From NCBI RefSeq assembly GCF_964275005.1, contig NC_092700.1, positions 16,276,617-16,340,616 of the forward strand: a stretch of DNA of 64,000 nucleotides, given 5' to 3'. Shown here piece by piece: positions 43,001 to 55,000 of the stretch (position 1 is its first letter; each line of letters opens with the position of its first letter). Origin of the DNA: Diadema setosum. Lineage: Eukaryota > Echinodermata > Echinoidea > Diadematoida > Diadematidae. Position numbers and translations under genes: made by a program. Below the pieces are notes generated by a model. That model ran no database searches, had not been told where the DNA came from, and saw nothing but the letters and a program-made list of their open reading frames with translations.

Positions 43001-46000
43001 TTCACCAGTTTCCCTTTTGTACAAGAACAAAGCATTTGTTGTTGTTGTTTTTTTCTATCAGTTATACCGCGGCTACAGAGAGAATGAACACAAGCAAAGG
43101 TCAGTATTAACAGAAACAGTTATGAGGCCACAGCTAAGCACTATTTTGTACCTCTTTCATTCTATTTCTTTTTCTACAGTGAAAAAAAAAAACAGCAGCT
43201 AACAGCACTGCACAAAGAAAAAAGGAAAAAGGAAAAAAAAAAAAGACCACAGAATGCAGTTAAAAGAACGAGGAACACGAAAACCAAAATATCGACAAGC
43301 ATTTTTCAGACACTCACTTGCTATTAGCGCTGGACTGAACACTGTGGATGAAAATAAAAGGAGGAGGTGCGGGAGAGTTAGGCCTGGCTTAAACACCATC
43401 TCAGGGACTTTAGTGGAAGATGTGTGTTCTTGGGAGTTAGTTGACATGGATACACGCTGGCGATAGTAACCCACATGCATGTGTCATTCATTTACAACCA
43501 AAAAAAAAAAAAAAAAATGGAAATAAAAAATTGAGGCTTTTGGAATGGTCTCATGGCTGTGAGGGATTTGTCTCTTCCTCCACAACATTCAATTTATTCT
43601 CACCGCCCGTAAAAAAAAAAAAAAAAAAAAAAAAACGAAAACATAATGCCTCCAGCACCCTTCAGGTAGAGGCATAAAAAATGATTAAATAGGAATAACA
43701 TAAAAATCTTATATGATAGTGACCTGAGAAATTACCATTGTGGAACGATTCACATTTTCAACATGTGTAAAGTGGTTTTGGGGGACGTGGCAGGCATTCT
43801 GCTCTTTATCTGGTGTGAATCACACAATCCGCAGAAATGTCATTATTAGCAATGAGAAAACTTTTTATTCCATGTTACACTGTGCAGGTGTGTATGAAGA
43901 GCAGCACATACAAGTACCATGCTCGTTGGTAAACACACTGCAGAATAAGGTATAACATTTTTAGGGTGTATCTCTTATTTTGTTCGGCCGATTTCTGAAT
44001 AGACAACGTGAAAAACTCCAAAATATATAGAGCTCACTGCTTTTTTAGGCATCGGTGCAAATTCTCGAGGATGAACACAAAATTCTCTATCTGAATAACT
44101 CTACTTGGACTTCTTTTCCTAACATGCTCATCACAAAGATCTACATGAATCTGATTGAGCTTGTGCACATGTCTAGCTGGCTAGGATGCAATTTCAATTT
44201 TGATTTGTGGTGGGGGCTTTTTTACACTATAAACAGTTTTCTGCATACAATTCTAAATGCTAAATGTGCACTTTTGTTGCCAATAATCATGAAAGTATTG
44301 TGCATCAAATGGTGTTGCAACATTTACAGAATTATTCATGGCACTGGACATTAGAATCCGAGTGACCAGTGAAAATATCTACTGGCAAGTTCACGCCACT
44401 TGGACAAACTAAATGCTGAGGATGATATTCTTTGACAATATTCTTTGCCTTAAATGTGTTTGCACATCACTCTCAGTTGAGAGTTGAATAAGACACAAAC
44501 AAGCATGCCACAAAAAAAAAAAAAAAAAAAAAAAAAATGGTACAAATTTTGCTTGATTGCAGCTTGGCATCATTTGACGTTTACACGAACATAACCCTGT
44601 AATCTTTCACAGACACGCCATCATGCCTTTTGGTATTTAAATCATCACATAAAAGAACGTAAAGAGCGCAAATATAAAACTGCAGAACCATTCACTTTAA
44701 CAATGCATGTTCATCAAATACATTTTCATTTGCCTGCATTTTATCCATCTTGGGTTTTTTTCATTTTCTTTGATGTTTTGACGTGTATGCACATGCGCTC
44801 AAACATATTGCATGCCCTAAAATGGTGACCCTGACGGCTTGGGCACATTGGCTGTGAATTTCATAAAACATACCCACCATTCAGTCTGTACATCCAATCC
44901 CAAACTTTCTGGGCCACAATACACTGTGTACGCGAGGTCTCAAAGTATTCAACCATATGTGCACAGCTTGTGAGGTCAATCCTGGTAATTCTGTAGGGCT
45001 GTACATTGGGCGGCTGAATGAGTGGCAGGTTTTTCATTGATTTAAAAGTGGATGCATCGTGCAGCCTTCCCCAACAATCCTTCCTTTCTTGCTTTTGACA
45101 GGACTGTACATTCTTTTGAGCATGCACACTGCCGTGTAATTTTAATGGTGTATGCCAGCACTGCCAACACATGATCACGGCTGCACTTTGAAATCACAGC
45201 GAAAATGGCAAAGAAACTGAACGTCACTGAGTTGTTTGTTGCTCAACAGATATAAACAAAATATTTGGCTGATTTGGCTCTTGAGGTTAAAGGTCATAAT
45301 GGGGCAGGCAAGATAATGTGTGTACATAGGAGAGGAAGAGGAAATCAGACAATAATTTTCATGCCGTACCTGTCGTGGTCGTAGCGGTCGTGTTCCTTCT
45401 CAACGAGGTGGTAGCGGGCGCGGAAGGCCACGAGGTGGGCGTAGTAGGCAGGGGCGGGGATGGAGACGCTTCGGGTGCAGCGGACGTAGGTGTGGCACAG
45501 CTGGTAGGTCAGACACTGGAGCTCATCCGCCCTGAATCCGTTGTCGTCCCACAGGACGTGGTAGTGGGAGGGACGACTCGTGCCCTGTGGTCAGTTTGAC
45601 GATCAAGTTTGCAACAATGTGGGACTGAGCAAAGCATCTACGTCATGAATGGCCACCACAAGAACCACAGTAGCCCTAGAGTTTTGTCATAACTATTATC
45701 ACTTTGTCCATCACATAAAGTAGCCAATTTCACAGGCCATTAAGATGTAATTAAATTTGAAACACTGGCCCCCATAAACAAAGTGTAGTGGTGCAAAATA
45801 AATGGACACATACCAATCTATTTTGAATCTTAGGTTGCCTAAAACCAGGCTGTCAAAATAATATATGCTTTTTGAAAGTTTGGTGGTCTGACATCAATTT
45901 TTAGTGGCCCTGGACCACCTCCAATGTTTAGCCCTGTATACAAGACACTTGTTAAAGATAATAACAAGTTTTGGTACCTCAAAAGTTTCCCTGAAACTTC

Positions 46001-49000
46001 CAACTTATTTCAGTCCCTTCAAGCTGAGCTATCTTTCCTTCTTAACGTTCAGCAAAAACTCTTTGTGCATAGTTGCACACCATGCCCTCATTTTGGAGAC
46101 AGTTTGCCCATGTCTCCACCAAGTCACATCACTAACCTGGATACCGGCGTGGCTGCAGAGATAGAAGTCGTACTCCAGTGGGTGAGTGATGCCGCTGTCT
46201 ACCGTCGTCCCGGCTGGGATGTTACCGCTTCTCCCAATCTGTCGTGGGTGAATGAATGGTAGAGAGAGAGAGTTCCACATAAAACAAATCTACCACAATT
46301 TTCTCATCTTCGAATCCCTAATGGGGTCATTTGAACAGCATCGTTCATATCTCGTCACATATAGTTTAGCCTCAAAGTTACTGTACATTATCAAACTGAC
46401 TTCATGTTGCTCATCAGTCATGCCAAGGGTCATTTTGTAGCATAGTTTTTGCATAGAATTAATTACATTATTTTGCATTGATTACTATGCAAGTGCTTGC
46501 ATACACATTTGGCAACCCCTGTTCACTTTCTATATGACCATGTGTTCATGCATAAACAGTTGTGCATGTTCATTACCACTGACGTGCATGCATATTCATA
46601 TGTTATCTCCTCTTCTAGGACTTTATGGATACAAGCATACACTGATACATACTCAGTGTCAAGAAAGATAGAGGCATATTCATAGGAAACACTCTAGTTA
46701 TCTCCTCTACGGTTAAAAACATGCATACACAGTTATCTGGATATGCATTATTATTAACATGAATTGCATACCCATGTATATCGTACACTTGTTTTCTCCT
46801 ACATTCATGCACACATGAAAATGTACAAGTTTGTGAATGCATATTCATTACCCTAGCTTCATGCATATTCATGAGCCCACCTGTTCCCTCCTCTCTGCAC
46901 AGAAGAGTCTGGTGTGATGTCTCTTCTGCACCACGATGAAGGTGATGCCTGGCTCGTAACCCTCCTCCAATGAACGACAGGCATCCCGAATGGCATTCAT
47001 CTCATTGGCCAGCACCTAGAAGACAGACGCACCATGGAATGATGGATGTTATATTGAGTGGCCTTCAGAGAGGTGTATATTGCCCTGGTAAAACTTACAT
47101 TACACAGGTTGATATCAGCAATGGATTCTGATGTAACAGTTTGATCATGTTCAAATACTATATACCCTGTTATTTTCGCATACAGATATTTTCCCCAATG
47201 AAGAGGTCATAGACATTTTCATAAGATGTTGTTTTCACGAACAGACGCCAACGCAAATATACATGCACTATTACCCAAACGCATGGATACATTTTCATGT
47301 GTTGTTAAATTTGCAATCCAACTGTGATTAGCGAAATCCATGAAAATTACACCCTCACCAAAATAACGGCTTATACACTATCAAGGGAATTGAGAGATAA
47401 ATTCGTTAGTGTGATCGATTCACTCCTGTGACCGATCTACAGATGCAACAGTTGGATGGCCAGACAGCACTCAATATTGCTCAATGGATAATCATATAGC
47501 TGGGGTCTCAGACACACTAACAAGGACTAATCCACAGTTATACTGCAGGATAAAGAGTTATTACTACCTACAAAGAAAAAAAAAAAATCATGGTGATCTG
47601 TAAAAGCTATAATTTTTCGCACAATTACGCCAGATATTTTACAGGGTTTTTATTTGTGAATTTCTTTGAGTCAAGTGCTATCTGTGACCTTCAGAACACA
47701 CAAAAATATCAACTCTGATCGCGACAAGACCACTAGGTGCACAATACGTATATATACTGGTACGCAGTACACAATACATGAATGAACAAGGAGCGTGACA
47801 ATACTGAACTCCATGATCGCGACTATAACCACTTGCGTAATTGTTAGGAAGTCCTGATTCGGAAAAAAAATTAAGACTAGTTAGATATGTGGCGTATACA
47901 GTAATTTGTCATGCTAAGCAAGATAAAAGGAATTTCACATGCTTTTAATTTTGCCAATGGTCACGATGACTGCGTTAGCACTTAATTCAAACAGCTGCCA
48001 TGGCGGATATCGATGCCACAAATGAAGAGTTTGTTCGCAAAAACTGATCAGTCCATTTTTTAAGATTTTGAAGTACGGTCTCTGTCATAAAGTACAAAAT
48101 AAAACCTTTTAAATGATATATTGGTCAATACATATAAAGGTACATTTTTGAAATTATGGTCAAAAGAAGCAAAAATTGTCTTATTATTCTCTTTATTTTT
48201 CTTGACCTTTAATCGCAAATATCTCCATTTGGCAAATATGGACTTACCGGATTTGCGAACAAACTCTTCAAATATTTTCCATGTCTACAGTGGGTGCGTT
48301 ACCTGAAGGAACTGTCCCTCGCTGACGCCGTCCCGGTACATGATGATCCGGGCTGGCTTGTAGCCAGTGGAGCGGTAGAACTGGATGAGGAGCTCCTTTA
48401 CCATCAGCATCAGGTCCTGGATGATCTCCACCCGGTGGGTCTGGATCCGCACGCTGGCGCAGTACCGGCTGGGGTGGCCGTCCATGCTGCCTACCACCTG
48501 TGTGTGTTGCCACCAAGAGAGCAGGAATGTGAGTTGGTGCGCATGTACAGAGAGAGAGACGATCACATCTCACCCTTCGCATGTCACTTATTACTTACTA
48601 CCTTCTACCACTACGAGAAATGCTGGGACGTCTGCATTTTAGGCCAGCTCTGATCTGCGTTCTACCCAACTAACGGATCATCGCTTGCCAGGAACAGGTT
48701 ATCAAACATCACTACTACCTACCAATTTGAACCCCTCCCCCCCCCCCCAGTTTTTGACTGAGCTCACGATCTCAATGCACAGATATATACCAACAGAGGA
48801 GACCTCTACACAGATACAATTCCACTCAACTCACACCAGTTGATAAACATCTGCTGAACACTCCTGATACAAACCTCATTTCACTAATGCTAACTGGGCC
48901 AAACGCATTATGTGGCTGAATGGTTAACTCTTCAGAAAAATACCAAGTCCAGAATTTGGATGTCATTATTCTTTCTTCCGCATATATCTGCCATTGAAGT

Positions 49001-52000
49001 CTACTCCAGCATTAGCTTTGAATGCAGTATCTCCTCAATTTGGGAACTACCAAAGTCTTCCCCCCCAAAAAAAAAGAAGAAGAAATTTAGAATAAAAGTA
49101 TTTTCCATGAAAACTACAGCATTTTGGGGGAAAAAAACAGCACGAAATTCTGCCAAAAAAAAAAAAAAAAAAAGGTAACGATTTGTATCTCTGCATGAGC
49201 TAATCCAACAAGCATTAATCATTTGTGGAAACAAACTTCTTCAGCTTACACACTTTCTCATCTCCTTTGCTTCCAATATTATTGCATCCACAGGATGACA
49301 AGACCTCTTATCTCAAAATCATAAATTTTCAAGAGAGTGAAAAAAAAAGTTCTTTTATGCAAGATTTTTGAAAAATAGCATCAGTGTTGGATGTCAAATA
49401 ATGTAAAACATTTTTCTGGATAACATTTATATTAGTAAATCGTTGTAAAGCACAAATCTGCATTTTCTACCTTCAAAATTGGGGTAGGAGGTTTTTTGAT
49501 ATATGCCAACTGAGATTCGAGATCTTGTCATCCCAGGGACTATAGCTCAAAGTGAGATACAAAGATATCTTGAATTTATCTTTCTAAAGCACAAGAAGCA
49601 CAAGTGTCAAAACGTGAATGTATGTAACTTGTTAATCACTGAGTGAATTGGGTTAGGAACTCCATAAATTCTGTGGTGCTCAAAAATCAAGTCAATCATA
49701 AATTGCAACTCAAAGAGAACATTAGATCCCTAGCACTGATGATAAAACCCGAGAATGATTTTTACCTATCATCCTAATTTCTTAAAATTGTATGCAAAAT
49801 ACATGTGGAAACAACTGTCTTCACATATTTTGTGTTTCAGCCTCTAACCATCATATTAAGGACATTCCATTCATAGTGTCCATGTTTAGGGAATTTTTCT
49901 CCAAGCTAAAACGGGTAAAACTGCAAATCTCCTGGAATGACTTCTTATTACTGCCCCCATTTAAAAACACAGGGGGATTGTAGTATTGTTTTCAATTTCA
50001 TGTGTAGCAAAAAAGAAAGAAAGAAAAAAAACGCTGCTGAAAACTGCTCATCCAATAGTGGCAAGCCAATGGACAAAAATGGATTCAAAAGGGGCCCGAG
50101 CTTTCGATTCCTAGCAGAATCTTTGTCAGAGGCAAACTGACAAACATAAAACACATTTATTATTTTGCCTCTGACGAAGATTCTGCTAGGATCGAAAGCA
50201 CAGGCCCCATTTCACAAGTGTTTCAAAATGCCTTGGTCAAAAAAAAAAAACATTTACACAACTACCCAGCACAAAAAATCTTGAAATTAAAAGGAATGTT
50301 GTCACAGTCACTACTTCAATGCATCCCCCCCCCCCAAAAAAAAAAAAAAAAGGGAGCACTGTAATAAAATATTTGGCAATACATCATGGCTTTGGAAACC
50401 ATTTATGTAATCATAGTATTTATCTATTCTTGTTTTTCTCTGTGTGAGTGTGTGCAATTTTGGCCAATGCAGCATTTTAATTAAATGTTGTGCAAGATAA
50501 CTTTTGTTACATGGTCACCTGAAGCTTGAAATCACAGCCCCTTGACTGCAGCTTGAATGTTTAGCCTGACTTAAGACTGTGCATCTTATAATTACAACTG
50601 AAAATGCGCTTTGTAGACGCACATGTGCACACACACACACACAGACACAAAGACACACATACACTCGACTGATGATTACTTTGACTAATCTAGATTTGCA
50701 AAGTGAGTGCATACCCTAAAGCAGAATTCAGAAACTGAATTAATTGCAAGAGGAAAAAAAAAAAAAAGGGTTAATTTGAGAACTAGTCAGTCAAGTAAAA
50801 CCCAACACTTTCAAAGTTTTGGCAGCAAAGAAATTGAAGAATCAAATGTTAAAGAAAAGTAACTAGTGCTTTATCAAATGTTAAAGAAAAGTTACTTGTG
50901 CTTTGATTAATCCTTTTTTTTTAACCTCTTTCTATCTTCACCATTCATCACCATTGGACATTCCAAACAGACATTAGGGCTAGATTACATTTTAGCCGCA
51001 GTTCAGAAACTTCCAGCTATGAAGTTATGGAATTTTGCAAAGAATACATTCGCATGTCTATGTTGTAAGTACTGTACACGTGGCCAAGATATCGCCTGCA
51101 TCTGGAGAATAGTCTCCCTTACTTCGTAATAATGAGACCTGGGCCATACAAACTGGTTGGGGCGGAGACAGGAAAGAAAATCATCGGTAGGGCAGTATTA
51201 ATGCATCTTTGAAAAATTGGTGCAGTAGAAAAAAAACCCAAAGAAATCACTTTAAAACAGACACGACGGGTGAATTGTTAGAATGGCCTATACCGCCAAC
51301 ATCCACTCCCACACGCCGACACACACAAAACTTACGGCGGCAATGGAGGGTTTCTTATCGTCACCAGCGGGGGGGTGAGTTACATCTGCTCCGCAAAAGA
51401 TGACCGGCTCGTTAAAAATACGCGGTCTGAGGTTGAGATAAAAGGGGGGAAGGGACGGTGGAGAAATGTTTTATGCATACATGGATGGTATGACTGGGGG
51501 GAGGAGGGTTACATCATACACGGACTTACAGCAGCAATGGACGGTTTTGTATTGTCGCCCGCAGGTGGATGTGTAACGTCGGCTCCCATAAAGATCACGG
51601 GCTCTAAGAAGACGCGCGGCCTGGAAGGTTTTCAGAAAAGATACGAGAGGATTTGAAATGGATCGTCCACACGGAGGGGAACGAGCCGGGTTTTAGAAAC
51701 AAGAGTCTCCAGGCAAATGTATTTGACTTCCCACCTGGTTTTGAAACAGGCATGGTGGAAAGTCTGCAAGAAAGTGGGGGTTGGGCAAGGGGGACGGGAG
51801 ATCTCTGTAGTCCAGACAGGGTTCAGGGGACAAGGCTTCTACTGTGTGGGGCACAGGAGGCATGTACAGGAGGCTCCTGGTTCTTGTGGGGAACGAATTA
51901 AACAGGAAATTGATATTAGGGTTCATGTGATAGTGATAACCAAATCATGTTTTCTTTAAAATGGCAAGAACATACATGTCAATTTATAAATCTATATGTA

Positions 52001-55000
52001 CTCCTACACTGTATTTCCAAATTTAAACAAAAAATGAAAACTGGACATATAGCTGTCTTTCTCATCATCAAGTAATTCAAACAATCTTTTCATTGTCTTT
52101 ATATCAATTCACCTAAAGAACAAATGATATTCTAATCTTTTTATTAGATCACAACAGTAATGGAGAGGGGAGAATGTTCGGTGAGGATACATACATGTCA
52201 CTGAACAGTTGAGGTGATGTTATGTATACACAAACAATATGAAAGTATGTTCAGAAGATGAATCCATACACATCGATTTGTGTTGTAATTTGATTATACC
52301 TGAAGTATATATTTTCACATAAGGTATTGACCTTTTCATTGGCTATTGATAATGTCAACAAAAGTTAAAGTCTGAAATACTCAATTGATACTTATTACTT
52401 GCTAGGACTGTCAATTACGTGTACAAGGTGGTTGGACTGGCTGGTAATTGCACATCTCATTCAAAAATGACCAAACAAGAAGTGTATTGAGGTCTACAAA
52501 CAGGTGAATGTAATCACTCAAGAAGAACAAAGAGGAAGAAATGTGGTTTTTTTTTTTCCCTACCTGATGTTTGGCGCCAGAATGTTGTTGACTCCTCCAA
52601 GCTTGACGTTGATCTTGAGGCAGAGGTTGGAGAGGGTCTGCGCTGTCGTCCGGTTCACGTTCTTGACCTGGACGCACTGGGTGGCGATTCCCAGCAGTGT
52701 GTCGCCGACCCGCTTCACTTCAGCTGCAAGATGAGATGGGAAAGCGTTTCAAGATGAATACATGTATCAGCTGGCCTACTACAAATGTAACTCAATAAAC
52801 TCAAGTAAAATTAGCAAACTTTGCTCTCTTGACATCGAAGCCAGAGCACGCATTTCACCTGCAAAATACTAATATCCCCCCCCCCCCCATGAGGCTGTTT
52901 AAGCACACTCCAAGTGACAATTTCGCCAGGTGAGAATGAGAAGGGCATTAAGTCGCCACTAAACCCATAGTGTCTGAGACAACTTAGGCCCTTCTCATTC
53001 TCAGCCGACAATTTGTCCTTGGGGCAAAGGAATGGCCGAACATAGCTCTCCTCTTCCATTCTGCACATTGGTACCTTTCTTAAGTCTTCTATGTGAAGCA
53101 ATACTGACTTTGGTTAACCCTTTGTGTGCTTTGAGAGCTGACTGGCACAGATAATCCCGTAGCTTTGTGCAAACTGTCCAACGTCCCTGGCACATTAATG
53201 GTCAAACCCTTTTCAGCAAGACTGTTCTGATACTGAATCACTCTCCACAATAAGGAAGCTTGGTCTTTGAGTACGACAGGGTTAAAGAGAAGCCACCACA
53301 GCTAACAATGCAGAAAGACTTCAATCTCACCATAGACAGGCGTCTTTCCGGGCAGGACCACGATGATGAGCTGCAGCTTGGGGAAGTTCTTCTTGAGGTG
53401 CCTGAACATCGGCTCCACCTGGTCAGCGCCCACGGCGTACTTGCAGAAGCATGGCTGCCACTTGATCGGCATCCCCGCGTCGTTGGAAATCTTCTGGAGC
53501 TGGAGGGTGAAATTCCTGCACAGAGACAAGTGGACGCAGAGTGTCAGTTTAGGACTTGGGGGATTCATAACCCATGACATGCTCACAGCAAAGAAGATTC
53601 TAGATGAACCAATTCTCTCTGTAATGCTGTCGACTACACCTACTACTCAAGTTGATAAAGTCTGAACAATATCAATTGAGACAAAGCATGTTGTAATGGT
53701 ACTTATATAATAATATCAGCCATTTATAAAAAGTAAACCCTCCAGAAATAACAAAGTCCTGCCAGAAGGCCCTATCATTAACATTAATCTAACATTTCAA
53801 GATATCTATACCTACACTTGAGTAGAAAGGGACATCGTGGGTCAAACATCTTGCACACAGGAAATCACACAAAAACAGTACTTGAACTCAAGATCTGTGT
53901 GTAAAAAGGAGTCTAAGGCCTCATCCACTCTGCCACTATATTTTTACGGCTTTATGTAAATCTGCTTTGGGTAGATAAACATCTTTACTCAACTCAACAT
54001 CACCACCATATTCTCTGTATGATCACAGGTCAGTATCGTAGGCATTTCTACTTGTACCACCTGACACAACAGACTCTGAACCTGTTGAAGACTAGCCCCG
54101 AGTATACTCGGGAAGGTGCCTATGGGAAATGCGTGTTACAGGAGAATCAGCTTGTCCTTGACGGGTTAAAACACACTCACCTGAGGGCTTCTTCCCGGCA
54201 CTGGTGTTGTGGTGCGAAGCAGGCGATGGCCCAGACTTCTATCTCTACCCCAAAGTGGAACTGCTTGCCCCTCATGTCCCACACCCCTTGGTTGGGAATG
54301 GCCTGCTGAGGCTTGTTCAGCTGCAAACGGTTCAAAAAGGAAAAGAACATCCATGAAAATGGGTCACACAAATCGACAGCATACTTTTACCAGTTCACTG
54401 TTCCTGGATAACGAAAGTGATAAGCTTTCATGTACATTCCACAATTTTTGGATATATACCAAGCAAATCAAAACGTATAACTAAGTTTTGTCAAGAAAAA
54501 AATTAACAGAAATTTTAAAAAAAAAAAATTAGTTGCCACCTGCACTCACAAGCCATGATTTATTCTTTTCTATTTGTTCTGTACATTTCTTACTCGTATC
54601 ATTTCTTCCTTATACAATGTACATATTCTTTAATCATCGTGAAATTAGGTGTTCTAAGTGCCAAAATGAAGGGTCAACTATTTTGAGATACTTACATACC
54701 ACTTAATCATTGCATTAAATGAGGGCAAAATTACCCATCTCATCCAAAAGCTCTAAGATACCACATCCTGACCACAAATTTCATGATACGAAAAGTGTCC
54801 TGGCTTATCATGTCATATATCAGCAGTGGCTAGAATATTATTAATCGCCATACTCTTGGGGTTGCGATCTGACCTATCCAGCCTCCTTAGTGGTAGCACT
54901 GGCTTTCAAGAGGACCCCCACCATCTTTATTTCCCCTAGCATTGCCAGGTACCTACTTTTACATTTGGGTCAAAAGGGTCAAAATATCTTGCTAAAGGAT

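Larger units (their letters stand above)
37076..45369 (-). other. AGO last intron (8.3 kb)
   Basis: By far the longest intron in the window. Nothing coding was recognised. It contains a decayed Tigger-like MITE (41070-41280), one copy of a dispersed repeat (40296-40500), several poly(A) tracts (43500, 43610, 44510) and a GCCTCCAGCACC/AGGTAGAGGCATA end fragment near 43645-43678 that resembles the right end of the TGACC composite repeat. Confidence 0.7.

Noticed and set aside
48900-48990. GTGGCTGAATGGTTAA, similar to a Ser tRNA D arm
   Set aside because: No convincing B box or cloverleaf downstream; chance or a very decayed SINE.
51693-51926. Possible third alternative AGO exon upstream of exon A
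   Set aside because: The minus-strand frame is Pro/Ser-rich without GADVTH or any PIWI similarity, and no 91-base exon with matching phases could be found.
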